A stretch of DNA of 64,000 nt from Hevea brasiliensis (lineage: Eukaryota; Streptophyta; Magnoliopsida; Malpighiales; Euphorbiaceae): assembly GCF_030052815.1 (NCBI RefSeq), contig NC_079498.1, positions 71,410,992 to 71,474,991 on the forward strand, given 5' to 3'. A program made the position numbers and the translations under genes. Under the pieces are notes generated by a model, which did not search any database, was not told the DNA's origin, and saw only the letters and a list, made by a program, of their open reading frames with translations. Shown in pieces: positions 36,939 through 48,295 of the stretch. Each line of letters starts with the position of its first letter. Position 1 is the first letter of the stretch.

Positions 36939-36952
36939 AAGGGGGGGAGAAT
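36939..36952 (+). other. Polypurine tract of element C
   Basis: AAGGGGGGGAGAA immediately before the 3' LTR; plus-strand DNA synthesis starts here. A TTTCGAGACGAAA palindrome lies about 15 bases upstream. Confidence 0.92.
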
Positions 36953-39621
36953 TGTAACACCTCAAAGTTCGATAGTGCGTTCTACTGTTCCGGTGACCAG
37001 TGTTGTCCGGACAGCTAAGATGCCTAGAACTACACTTCAATATGAGTGAGGAGACATTAAATAATGAAATACAAGAAAAGAAAATACAAGAAAAACAAAG
37101 GAAAAATAATAGCAAAGAAATGTGATCAAGTTAAGCGGTAGGAAACCTAGCGATGGGGATCATGCTTAGAAGTCACGGCGTGGACCGTTGACTAGCCCTG
37201 GACTGCGGGAACCCTGGAAAACATTTTTAGGACTCAAATAAATATTTATTGAAGTATAAATATCATTAGAAATATCAAAGAAAAATTAAATAATTAGTAC
37301 AAAGAAAAGTGAGAAATCGAAAAATGGACAAAACCCGGTGTTACCGAAAAATCGGGAATGCAACCCGAACATGGGCATTGTGGTCATTTGACATCCCGAG
37401 TTGTCTTTTGACCTAAATGTCCATTAAAAATAAATAATATTACTCTTGGAAAATATAATGAAAAATTAATTTAGGGGTACCTAATGTAAATAGCAAAAAT
37501 GGAGGGTAAATGGAGTAATTATCAATTAAAACATATAATATGATTTAATTTATGTGAGTGGACCACTAAGGATTATAATATGCATTAAGTGGGCAGATTA
37601 CTCCACTCACACTTCATCTTCAACCTTCAAAACCACCATTGCTATAGTGAAGAGCTCCCAAATCCTCCATTGCCGCATGTGATTCAAGCTCCCACATCTC
37701 CTCCATTCCACCTCCAAACACCAAGGTTGCTTCATTAAAGTTTATCCCCACATCACAAGGAAGAGTTTGATAGCAATTTTAAGAAGTTTTGGTGAGGTTT
37801 TGAAGATTTTCCAAAGTGGTAAGTTTGTGTTTTTTATTATTGTTTAATTAAAGTTTGTAAGGATGTTATGGGTGTTTGATTTATGGAGAGATTTTTGAAG
37901 TTTGATGTTGAATGGGGAAGTGTACTTTTGGCAGGCATGGAAACACTTTAAAGACAGTTTATTTTTGCTTGTAAATGGTGAATTAAATGATTGATTAAAT
38001 GTATATTGTGTAGGAAATTGTTTGGGTGATGTATACTTAGTATATGTAAATATAAATTGAAATTTGAAGCTTGAAAATTAATGGAATGTAAAGGTATCAT
38101 TGCGGCAGTTTGTTAATTCTTGAAGAATGCTGAAATTCATGCTTGGTTTATGGAATAATAATGTGGAATTGTAATAGTGGTTATGGCAGTTTGAGTGTAT
38201 GTATGATGGTGTGAAGATAGACATGTAAAAGTGTTATGGTTAGATGCTTAAATTGTTGTAAATGAGTTGATAAATTCTGCACTTTATGGTGCACATTGAA
38301 TGTAATTGTAAGCTGGCAAAATGATCTATAATGTGTTGTGAATTATGTTTAGGTCATGATACAACCAGAATTGACTTGAATATTGAGTTTGGTAAGTGTT
38401 AGGAGTGATCCTTGATATGTATGAAAGAAATGCAATAAGGCAGTTTGTGTTTTAGGCCTATAACTTTAAGTGTGTGGCTCCAATTGATATGAGACCAATT
38501 GGAGGTGAAACTAGGCACAAAATGTGCCAACTTTCATGAAGGAAGCTTGCCAAAATTCTGCCTGCAAGGTAGCTTGAAAAATGACAAAATCTGGATTAAG
38601 TGCAAATAAGGCCTGAAAATTTACCATTTGGGCAGCAGTTAGTATTTAGGCCATAACTCACTCAAAAAAGGTCCAATTGACCTGAAATTTTAACCATGAA
38701 TAGTTAAGACCCATATCTACAAGTCCTATGAAGACACCAAAGCCTAGAAATGACCATAAGCAAGTCAAACAGCTTGCACAAGTTCGGGTCCAAAAACTGG
38801 CCGAACCAAAATTGACCTAAAATGACCTAAAGTGACCAATTTTGATGCAATTTGACCAGCAATAGTAAAATGACCATAACATGGCCTACATAACTCAGAA
38901 TGACCTGAAATTTTGCCCCGCGTTCTACAAGACATAGATCTACAAGTTTATAGTTTTGATCGAAACCCGAAAACCGAGGGAACTAGGTCATCCGACTAGG
39001 TCAAACTAGTATCCCGGAATCCAGCAAATTGCAAGAAAATGCAGTATACACGGAAATGAACTTGGTAACATGTACCAACTCTAATATACTATCGAATGTG
39101 ACATATTAATAACATTAAAACCTAATTTATCTAGAATGCATCGAGGGTCGACATCTTAGGTTGACTAAGCAAATATTAGAATTCAGTGAATTAATTATCA
39201 AACATTATCGTTAGAGATAGTTTAATTAAGTACTGAAACACTTCAAATTGTGTTTCTCAGTTAGCAAAGACTCAGGGAAAGGGAAGGAAACACTGAGTCA
39301 AGGCTAGGAGACAGTTATCAGAGGTTTGTGCACAACAGTTATTTCTTTTGAATTTTTCAATTGAAATAAATTATGACTATTTGTATATTATTGTTTTCAA
39401 TTATGGAAATGTGTTTGAATGGATACTTATTGCTTGAAAAATATTGTAAATGGATTGAAACTGTGAAAAAATTGATTTAGTGTGATTTGTGAAAATTTGA
39501 AGTTAATTATGAATTGTGTTGCCATTTTGTGAATGAATTTATGACTTTAGAAATTTATTGGATTCTCACGAATCATTTGAATAAAATGTTTGGAATTGAT
39601 TTTGTGTTCACACTTAGCATG

Positions 39622-40010
39622 ATGATGTGACCAACCTCGGTATTGTCGCTTTGGCGTGGGCCTCACGGATTGTCCCTTGGGAGGTTTCGCTCCCAAAGCG
39701 CTTTGGGAGCGAAACCTCCAAGGGACAAATCCGATCACTGGGTCGTTACAATTGGTATCGAGCCGACTCCTCCAGACGCAGTGGGTGCGAGGACGCCCCG
39801 GAAGTTGGTGGGTTGTAACGATCGTGGGGACGGCGATACATGCGCTGCAGTGCGCCGTCCCACATCGGAAATGGGAGAAGGGAATGGGCCATATATGTGG
39901 GGTCACCTAAAGCTGCGCGCTTGTGGGAGCGAAACCTCCCAAGGGACAAATCCGTGAGGCCCACGGGCCAAAGCGGACAATACCGACCGGGTCAAATTTG
40001 AGTCGTTCTG
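39622..40010 (+). mobile_element. TRIM/SMART-type mini LTR retrotransposon, rearranged
   Basis: GC-rich block absent from the 5' LTR of element C. It holds an LTR end (GGGTCGTTACA at 39740-39750), a primer site TGGTATCGAGCC (39753-39764), a ~50-bp interior, and a 3' LTR from TGTAACGATCG (39814) through CCCACATCGG and GGACAAATCCGTGAGGCCCA to GAGTCGTT (40006). No coding capacity, as in TRIMs. The left part (39638-39699) is an inverted copy of the 3' LTR's right half (39917-39985), so the 5' LTR is rebuilt as a foldback. No clean target duplication. Confidence 0.75.
39680..39719. repeat. Perfect 40-bp palindrome in the TRIM
   Basis: GGAGGTTTCGCTCCCAAAGC (39680-39699) is followed without spacer by its exact reverse complement (39700-39719). 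Imperfect pairing extends it to about 39666-39733. It marks the inversion junction of the TRIM LTR. Confidence 0.95.
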
Positions 40011-40517
40011 AGATCATATCATTCCTTCTCCATTTATGGGGTTGTGATCGTTTATTTTCCTTCTCCATTTATGGAGTCGTGATCGTTTATTTTTCTCCCT
40101 CTCTGGTTTACCAGTTGAGGTGATCGGATGAGTACTCATTATATAGCTAGCTCCCTTCCTCATTAATTTCAATTAGTGGGGTTGTGATTGCTTTATCGTG
40201 GTATACAATGCGGCATTGATCAGAAATTTTGTGTCATGGCTTAAGTTGTGTATGAATTGGCAACACTGTGTTCGTAAATTATTTGACTAAATTGTGTTAT
40301 TATGAGCTTCGATAATTTGTGAAATGGAGTTTAAATTCTTATTAACATTCACTGTCTTTTAAATTTAACTACGTTTTGATTACTGAGATTTATTGTGATA
40401 TTGTGTTAAATTCCTTATGACGTTCATTGTCTTGCATTTAACTATGGTTTTACGTATCCATCATTTATATGATTTATGAACTGTGATTTAAAGTTGTATT
40501 TGGTTAATGCTGTGCAC

Positions 40518-40557
40518 CACTGAGACATTGTCTCAGTGATAGCTTTTCATTGCTGTC
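40518..40557 (+). other. Two-hairpin region of element C 3' LTR
   Basis: CACTGAGAC (40518-40526) pairs perfectly with GTCTCAGTG (40530-40538); GATAGC (40538-40543) pairs with GCTGTC (40552-40557) with one wobble. Confidence 0.7.
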
Positions 40558-41163
40558 GCAGGTAGACAGACGGACAGGGCAGCAGACTAGGCTGCTAGTA
40601 CATCCAGCGAGAGATTATCGGGTATAATGAGTATACCACATTTTGCATTTTGTACTATAATGTATGACCACTGTATGTACATAGTGTTTTTGGTTTTGAG
40701 CAGTTGTAAATTAAAATTGTACATTGAAGTTGTAAAGTAAATTATGAGATATTTTGACTTGTAAAATTTGTACTGTATTTCTTTATCTCAGTCTTTGAAA
40801 AATCACTGTGGATTTGAGTTGAGAAATATGTTGTGTTGAGAAATATGTTGGAGTTGAGATTTGGAAATATATTGAAGTGCTTTTTCTGAGTTTTACAAGA
40901 ACTGTTTTGTCCAAAATACAGATGGCACTCTGTCAAAATTTTTACAGAAATTCCAAATAATTCAAATGTGTTAGTTTTATCACTTCAGTTCAAAAAGGTT
41001 TTTAACACCTGTAAATAGTGCTCACCACTGTAAAAGAAGTAAGAAAAGTTTTTAAAATCCCTTGTAGTGTATTTAATGGGTTATCAGTAGACGCAGTTGG
41101 TAATTCATTAGGATACTACGGGATCATGTTATGCCTTACAGAGGGGTAGGGTGTGACATGGCA

Positions 41164-41330
41164 CGCCTGCGCAATAGGAAACAAGTTTTCTGAAGAACTA
41201 TTTTCCATAGGAAACAAGTTTCTTTATATCTACTGAGATTGTAAAACCTATCTCTCTCTCCATTCATCTGAAGAAAGATACAATCTCTCTCTCCATTCAT
41301 CTGAAGAAAGAAACAATCTTTCTCTGCATC
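41164..41330 (+). other. Tat-like leader remnant with 33-bp tandem repeat
   Basis: After the element C duplication, CGCCTGCGCAATAGGAAAC resumes the Tat-like sequence. Two copies of a 33-bp unit (CTCTCCATTCATCTGAAGAA core, near 41253 and 41286) and a third partial one follow. Confidence 0.6.
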
Positions 41331-41379
41331 TCTGTAAACTGATATGTAAAATTGAATGAAACTTGCAAGGTAAGGAAAC

Positions 41380-41502
41380 AGGGAGTTTAAGAGGAGGAAC
41401 AAGACTAACACCCTCTTCGTGAAGTGTGGCTGGCATAGCTTCCACCTCCAGAAGAGCCATTGTGCTGCCTGTGCTTTCCCTGCTAGCCTTAAGAGGAAAT
41501 CT
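41380..41502 (+). pseudogene. RPL37: Ribosomal protein eL37 (RPL37) gene fragment
   Basis: The plus-strand frame from 41392 reads [20 protein letters not shown] and continues [17 protein letters not shown]. This is the N-terminal part of cytosolic large-subunit protein eL37, a small zinc protein with two CxxC pairs. The first Cys of the first pair is Phe here (TLFVKC) while CAAC is kept. The preceding bases resemble the GSFGKR start but are frameshifted (about 41370-41391, GGAAACAGGGAGTTTAAG). The match stops at 41502, so the second half is missing. The upstream TGCAAG could be a former splice acceptor, which would suggest a genomic rather than a retro-copied fragment. The opposite-strand frames here are shadows. 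Confidence 0.75.
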
Positions 41503-41949
41503 ATGTATACCAATTCCTTTGTTGGTAATGATTTCATGTTCCTTAATCATTGTATGCCAATATAAAGCCATGTATTAACAAGTATAAAAGTGTCGGAAGT
41601 GATATTCATTTTTCTTCTCAAGCTAATGTTCATTTTTGTATCCCTAAATTGTGTGTATATATGCATGTTCCTGATCTGTTGAAAAAAGACTTTAGTTTTA
41701 TTTATATATTTATTACTTTTCTAGGTGAATAGTGGTTGGGGTTATTAGAAACTATTGTTCATAAACAAAAAGGAAGATTTTTGTTAAAAAGTGGGGAAGC
41801 AAAAAAAAGGGTAAACTAATATATTTTGAACTCAAATGCTATGTAAATATTCGTATTCATGATTCTATACCAATTCAACTAAATCTATAGACACCAATAG
41901 AAAGATAGAAACTTACACAACAATAGATAAGATAATCCAACAACACAAG

Positions 41950-42360
41950 TAACCAAAAATATAATCCTCTTCTTTGCTTCCTCCACCAGGTCTTAAACTG
42001 CCACCTGCCTTTGAGTGCTTATTTTTTGCATTCACCGAGCTAAACAAAATCTCTTAAATTCTTCCAAAATGAAACCCCTATCATAAACAAATTAACAAAT
42101 AATAATATGAATATGAACATCGCTTTAAGAGCGATCGCCATAAAAATGATCATAAAAACCGAATCAGATTAAAGAGTGTGAAGCAAACGAAATGATTAAG
42201 GTAAAATTGAGAGAAAAAGAAGGAAAAATCTGTGGTTGAATAGAGAGAAAACATGGATAATTGAATAAAAGAAATGGACAATTGGGGGAGAATTAGAATT
42301 AGAATTCAAAGTGAGGACTGTTAGGGTTTTTTTTTTTTGTTGGTGTGGGTGTGTGCTTCT
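41950..42360 (-). promoter_or_regulatory. Possible gene leader with telobox
   Basis: In minus orientation: a polypurine run, AAACCCTAA, then CT-rich sequence lacking ATG for ~110 bases, and purine/pyrimidine texture unlike the LTRs around it. Teloboxes are common in promoters of plant translation genes. No downstream coding exon could be confirmed. Confidence 0.3.
42040..42141 (-). CDS. Possible small membrane peptide, 33 codons (speculative)
   Basis: Minus strand, ATG at 42141-42139 and TAG at 42042-42040. The peptide is strongly hydrophobic (ALKAMFIFILLFVNLFMIGV) with a basic/aromatic end (SFWKNLRDFV). It lies about 180 bases downstream of a telobox-like AAACCCTAA on the same strand (42318-42327) and a pyrimidine-rich, TC-repeat leader such as plant 5' UTRs have. 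It may be an upstream frame or the start of a gene whose exons I cannot follow. I do not recognise it. Weak evidence. Confidence 0.2.
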   Translation of the reverse strand: MAIALKAMFIFILLFVNLFMIGVSFWKNLRDFV

Positions 42361-45300
42361 GGCTTTCTATTATTATTCTCTTTGGCCTAACTCATTTGAT
42401 AGTGTTTAGTTTTTTTCTTTTTAGAAGCATAATCATTTTTATTACTAAAAAAAAATTACTTCAGTTTTGATCCTTTGCACATGCTAAAATTTTATCTGTT
42501 AAGTTTCTTTTTTTTTTTTATTTATCTACAAAATTTTAAATATAATAAATTTATATTAAATTTTTGTATTATAAATAATTTTATTATTATTAAGGTAAAG
42601 TATTACACCTTTTTTCTTTTTTGAAATCAAGCATTACACGCTTTTGTTTTTAATTTTAAGATTGTTATTTGTTCATCATAAACATGTATATAAATTTATT
42701 ATTATTCATAAAATTAAAATAAATTATTAACACTGTCAAAAAAGTTATTGACTCGTACGTGTCATTTTTTTTATTGAAGGAAATTTAGTGACAAAATATT
42801 TTAAAAAATGTAAAATGAGCTTAAAATTATATGCCTTTTTTTTTCTTTTTCTTCTATTCATAAAATTTTAAATATTAATAAAAAAAATTTTAATATGTTA
42901 ATAAATAAATTATACACAAAAAATTTTAAAAGAAATCTAAGAAGAATTGAAAATTATATACCTCTTTTTCCTATTATTGCTCTTGCATCTTCTTCTTTTT
43001 CTCTTTTTTTTTTCCTTCTTCCCATTGAATTTCAACTCTTAATCTTTCAAAATTTTTCTTTTCTTTTCTTTTTTTAAATTGAAAATCCTTTCTATTGTTA
43101 AGCTAAAATTTCATAAAATCTTGTATTTTTTTTTATTTTTTTACATTTCCTTCTTTTCTTTCAAAAAGTTTTTAGTGACTTTCCAAATATATAGGATAAA
43201 ATTACATCTTATAATTAAAAAAAAATAAAATCAAAATAACATCCTTATCAAGTATTTATATTATTGTCTCACTAAAAGTGAATGATATGAATTAAAATTA
43301 AAAGGCTCTGACTCAAAGCTTGCAATACTCACATTTAAAATTGCGAGATCTTGAATTCAAGTTTGAATTAAAGCAAATTATATTAAAAAAAAATTCTCTT
43401 GAAAGAGTATCGGTTGCTAATTAAATTATAAGTTGCTTTGAAACCTAATAGGCTAATTTGATTACTTATTTAGAAGTAAAAAAATATTTTTATATTTAAT
43501 TTCTTTTTGTTATTGAATCATTCGATTATTGTTGGTTTTTTTTTTTTTAATTAAGTCTTTGAATTGTTCTTTTCAAGCAAATTGAAATTTTATGAATTTT
43601 GAAACATCCAAGTGAAAGCATTTTATGAATTCATCTAGTAAGAACCTCACTGTTTCAACAAAATAATATTTCGTTGATTACTATGAAAATTGATAATTAA
43701 CAATAAGATTCTATTTGTTATAGGCTATAACAATTCTTTGAATTTTTTTTTTTTTCCAACGGTCCCCCTTTAGCTAAATTCTAAGATTATGGAATTGGTA
43801 TTTGAGAAATTGCATGATTTAATTTAATATATGAAGTAATAATGTGTCTATATAGTACGAAGTGAATCCATACTCCCAATGAAATTATCTACTATAATTT
43901 TTTATATAAATTTTTTTGTAATTTTATTTTATTTTAACACTATTAATTAAATAAATAATTTTAGCATAAAGTGGCTAATGAATTGCAAAATAAAAATATA
44001 AGGATTTAAATAAACACAATAAAAATATAATAAATTAATAGATAAAACATGATAAATAAAAAATGTTATAGTTATTTTTTATGTGTTTTCGCTTTAGAAC
44101 CATTCATGTAAATTTTAATTTTTACTTATGTTAAGTAATTTATCATAAAAGACATAACGATAGAAGTCTGAAACTTAATAAAAATAACAACTCACAAGCA
44201 TAATTACTCGCAGCAAGCTGCAAGTTAACATAATATTTTTTTTAATTTTATATATATATATTTATTTATTTATTTATATCATAAAAATGCAATGATAAAA
44301 TTAATAAAATATTTATTTTGTTATGATTTGCTTATTATGTATGTCTTAAAATTTCAAACATATTATTATATTTTATATATAAACAAAATAACGTGTATAA
44401 CTATATTTATAATTAATGATGATAATAAGAGCAATCTTAAAAAAAAAAGAGAGAAATTCTTCTAAAATTAGGGAAAAAAAATAAAAATTTGATTAAATAA
44501 GTGGCTGATTTTGTTAATTTTAGAGTCGATTCATTTGGCAACTCACATTAGCCAACATGCAGTTTTATTGTTAGGAATTTTTTCATTCCTTTTTTGTTAT
44601 TAAATATAAAATTGATTAAAAAAATATATAAATTTTTTTAGTAATACAAATATATTTAAACAAGCATATTTTTATATCAAAAAATAATGTACAGTTATTT
44701 CATTAGATTTTTGTTGAATTTAATTACTATTTTAAAATGTAAAATCTTTTTTTTTATTTTTTGATACCTTGTAATTTATCTTGTATTTTGATTTTTTTAT
44801 CATGTAATTATTATATTTATTATAACATTAATAATATAGTTATTCACTAATGAGACTTGCTAGAATTGAAGATGGACTTGCACTTATAATAAAAGCGTAA
44901 TTGCACTTTCATTATCATTTAAAAAAAATGCAAGATAAAAAGGCTAAAGAGTATGATAACATTTTTACTATTTAATTTATAATTTAATTAAATTTATTTA
45001 AATTATATGAAAATATTTAGATAATAATTATTTATGCAAATATTGAATAAATTTAATTGTATGAAAATTTAAAAAAGGAGAAATGTGTTAAATAAAATAA
45101 GCAAAAGAAAAAAAAAAGTAAAATAGTACTTTTCATATACCTTCCCTTTTAATTTAATAATAATAATAATAATATGTTTTTTTTATGAGACATTTGGTTA
45201 GTATTGTTGATACGGATTAACACACTGCTTTCAACATGTTTTGTGTCATATAATTCGTCTCCATTAGATTTAAAATTTATAGTTAATAATAATATATATA

Positions 45301-46311
45301 TATATATTATAATAATATAATAATATGCGCGGCTTCACGTAAATCTGAATGTGATAATATATAAATAACGAGGGAAAACAGATTTTCTATTCTGCAGAGG
45401 GATAAAATGACAATAATATTAATAATTGGTTTAATTCAAACTTTAAACTCGGCGTGATGCTGCTGCGTTTTTTTTTTATCATGTTAATAGAATTAATAAG
45501 TAAAAAAATATTTATCTTTAAAATATATTTAATTATTTTTATAATAATTTAAAATATTATTCTTATATTTTATAAATATTATTAATAATTATCAAAATCA
45601 TTTAATAAATTCAATTAAAACAAAATTTTAACCGGTATTGTATATTAGCCATGTACATATTGTTTTGTTTAATACTAACAAATATTAATAATATAATATT
45701 TATTATTTCTTTATTATAATACATTAACTAAAATATAATTTAATAATAAAAATATTTAATTGTAGTGTCTAATTGTAAAAGAAGATAATAGTAATACTAG
45801 CTAAAAAAAATAATTAACATAGTTTAATAAAAATACTCAATATTCTTATGATAATAGGTTTAATATATAAAAATAACATATATTGATATTATTTTAAAAT
45901 ATTTTTTAATAATTAAAAATAAATTAAATATGTTACATTAAAATTTAAGAGCGAAACAAATTTAATTATTTTTTTACTTATAAAACAAATTTATAAATTT
46001 AATAAATTAACAACTCCAAATAAATATTGTGAAAAAGTCTATAAATATTATTTTTTAAATATTTTTTAGATAGTAATAACAATAATTACCATATTATAAC
46101 AAAAGAAAATTAATGTCAACCAAAATCTTACAATTTAAAAGTAGTGTTTATGGTAAAATAAAAATAAAAAAAGTGCAAGAAATATTGCTAAAATTGATCA
46201 AGAATTTGTTATTAAAATTTCTTTATAATGAGATAGAAGTATGATATTCTAGAATATAATAATATATAAAAATTAATTTTATTATAAAATAAAATCATAT
46301 TAAAATTGGTT
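42361..46311. other. Extremely AT-rich intergenic DNA, no gene seen
   Basis: Long A and T runs and short microsatellites: ATTT-type repeats near 44260, (AAT)n near 45158-45176, (TA)n near 45290-45308. No protein frame of substance on either strand and no LTR ends recognised. It borders the pararetrovirus locus, whose first recognisable base is near 46312. Confidence 0.6.
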
Positions 46312-46616
46312 TAAGCACATCAATTTCTCTTTTTATTGGTAAGGAGATAAATTCAAAAATAATCTCTTTTCCCTCTATTTCAGAAACAATTCTCTTTTTT
46401 GTTATTGATTTAATCCGGTACAGCATGTGTAGAAATGGGTTTCCTAATATTACTGGATGAGATAATCCTTTTATTAAAATAAAGGGGATTTCAAAAAATA
46501 TTCCTTGGTTACAGACAACAGTGTCGGATAATTTAAACCTTACACTCATCTTGCTACTATCTGCTGTATGTAACTCCTCTATAGTTTTAGAGAAATACTT
46601 TGAGGGTACAAATCCT
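46312..46616 (-). pseudogene. Pararetrovirus protease fragment, inverted
   Basis: The minus strand from about 46616 matches 50445-50507 plus 54129-54385 of the full unit (PSKYFSKTIEELHTADSS, SDTVVCNQGIFFEIPF, LSHPVILGNPFLHMLY). It is fused head-to-head to the primer-site region of the full unit, so an apparent frame running from 46663 is chimeric. It does not contain the solo LTR, so it shows the empty insertion site near 46560. Junction with host DNA is near 46312. Confidence 0.85.
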
Positions 46617-46627
46617 TCATTCTCAGG

Positions 46628-46639
46628 TGGTATCAAAGC
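46628..46639 (+). other. Pararetrovirus primer binding site, copy 1
   Basis: TGGTATCAAAGC, one mismatch to the initiator tRNA-Met complementary site; the second copy at 58134-58145 is perfect. It defines position 1 of the viral unit. Confidence 0.88.
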
Positions 46640-46765
46640 TAAGTTAGTGGTAGAAGTGGTCATAAGTTCTAGTGAAACCCAAGTCGCGTATCCTACAGCT
46701 AGAGAAGCCGAGAGAAAGGCGTGTTAGGCAATTGAAGTAACATCGTTGACAGTGATCTAGAACAA

Positions 46766-48295
46766 ATGGACAAACTATTCTCTAGCTTGTCTGGTAGCTC
46801 TAGGAGTGCTAGGTTCGAAGAAAAGGAAAAGAAAAAATCAAAAAATAAAGAAATATTATTGTTGTCTAATATAGAAAATAATCTAAGTAATTGGAAATTG
46901 CCTCCCATCTCTTCTAATCTTATCTATAAATCTAATACCAGTTTTCAGTTTAAGTCTGATTATCTAGTGAAAACTGTAGAACAAGCCTCTCCTATCCATG
47001 AAGGATTACATTCTAGGAGTCTGTTTTCTGAAGATCTTTTAAAAAAGCATCAAAAGGAATATTCCTTCCTCCATATAGGAATGATTCAAGTTGCTCTTAA
47101 ACCTGCAACTAGGCTAGGATTAAATACCTCAGCTTTAATTTGTGTCCGAGACAAGAGACATAATAACTTCAATGATTCCTTATTAGGAATAGTCAAATCA
47201 TCTTTATGTGATGGCCCGATTTATTTTTCGTGCTATCCCAATTTTACTCTGTCTATAGATGATCCTCATATCATGAAAGCTTTATCTTTAGATATTAAAA
47301 CATCTGGTTATAACATGTTACCAGGATCTGAAAATATAATTCTTATTTATAGAATTCATTATAAGGCAATGAACACCGTAGTTCCTAACTTAAGGGAAGA
47401 AGCCACAAAAATAATTTCTCTAAAAGGAACCACAACCTTCTTTGTCACTGACTTAGGAAAAGGAAACTTAATAGTTTCAAAATCCATTGAGTGGGAACAG
47501 GTTAAACTACCTAAAAATTGGATATTAGAAGAAGCAATTCCTCCTAAAAAGGAAGAATCAAGTGACCTTGAATTAGTAGTAGAAACAAACCAAGGAACTG
47601 TAGCAATATCTTTTGCTAGGACAAGGTCAAGACATTCATTCTCTGGTAGGTTGGTAATTTCAGAACCAATCCTACCTAGATCTTTGTTATCAGGAATAGA
47701 ACCTTTGGGAAGAACAAATTCAATGGGAAGAACAAATTCAATAGGAGGAACCTAAAGAACTAAAGAACAAGTGGCCCAACACTTGTATAAGGACCTGAGA
47801 AGTATCCCTTCAAGCACAAAAAATATAATAGGCCTAAAAAGGCCTGAAAGACCAACTCCATCGGATATGGGCTATGACAAAGAAAGTCTGAAACCTCCAT
47901 ATAAAATTATGGCTTTAACTAAGGAAGAAACTCATTTGAAAAATGGTTTCAAGTGAACTTTTCAAAAACCCAACAAGACTCTTATTTGCATGAGTATTCT
48001 TGGTATTAGCAAAGAGGAGGAATTAAAACATTCCCTAATTTTTTAAAATATATGCTTGATTATAGAAAAAAACCATTTCCCGATTTTGAAGATAGGACAT
48101 TCTTAACAACCCTAGAATCATCTTACAGAAAATTTTGTTACCTCAAAAGGAAAACTCCCAAAAGGAATACATCCACCTTTGGCCGAAATATCTTATAAGG
48201 TATTAGAAGGTCAAGAAGTTGACTGTACGCCTTTTTCTAAGATAGATAAACAAAGCAATTTCGCCAATCTTAGTTTATACACCATAGGCCAATAG
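46766..48295 (+). pseudogene. Pararetrovirus movement-protein part of ORF1 (broken)
   Basis: Begins at ATG 46766. After a Ser/Lys-rich N-terminus, residues ~60-215 carry the 30K-type movement protein region: HIGMIQVALKPATRLGLNTS, CVRDKRHNNFNDSLLGIVKS, YPNFTLSIDDPHIMKALSLD and ENIILIYRIHYKAMN. Such proteins move virus between plant cells through plasmodesmata. Breaks: TAA at 47753-47755, a one-base loss near 47930, a TAG near 48007, a one-base gain near 48130 restoring frame, and TAG at 48293-48295. The inverted copy (61115-60151) is open across the first of these, so most are private to this copy; the last TAG is shared. Confidence 0.82.

Larger units (their letters stand above)
23416..41158 (+). 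mobile_element. Element C: complete Tekay/Del-type chromovirus with target duplication TGGCA
   Basis: Full LTR retrotransposon: 5' LTR 23416-32078, primer site, gag, protease, RT, RNase H, integrase, chromodomain, polypurine tract, 3' LTR 36953-41158. Flanked by TGGCA at 23411-23415 and 41159-41163. The span of 17,743 bp drops to about 12.8 kb after removing the solo LTR in its 5' LTR. Gag-pol carries stops and frameshifts, so it is non-autonomous now. The two LTRs look nearly identical, with scattered substitutions plus a 98-bp gap in the 5' copy (at about 30709) and an insertion of about 0.4 kb in the 3' copy. Confidence 0.95.
36953..41158 (+). repeat. 3' LTR of element C (4,206 bp)
   Basis: Starts TGTAACACC, ends GGTGTGACA, then the TGGCA duplication. 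It is longer than the 5' LTR because it keeps 98 bp near 39315-39412 and carries a GC-rich insertion of about 0.4 kb (39622-40010). Otherwise collinear with 23416-32078 minus the nested solo LTR. Confidence 0.94.

Noticed and set aside
41136..41571. Two overlapping minus-strand open frames of 107-133 codons
   Set aside because: They lie opposite the plus-strand eL37 fragment and the simple 33-bp repeat; no domain is recognisable, so they are shadows.
41940..42035. Minus-strand Gly/Lys-rich stretch (KHSKAGGSLRPGGGSKEED) as a coding exon
   Set aside because: No ATG in frame, an upstream stop close by, and no confirmed splice sites; kept only as a remark.
46295..46663. A 122-codon minus-strand frame beginning upstream of the protease motif
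   Set aside because: Its first residues come from the reverse strand of the primer-site leader across the head-to-head junction; only 46312-46616 is real protease sequence.
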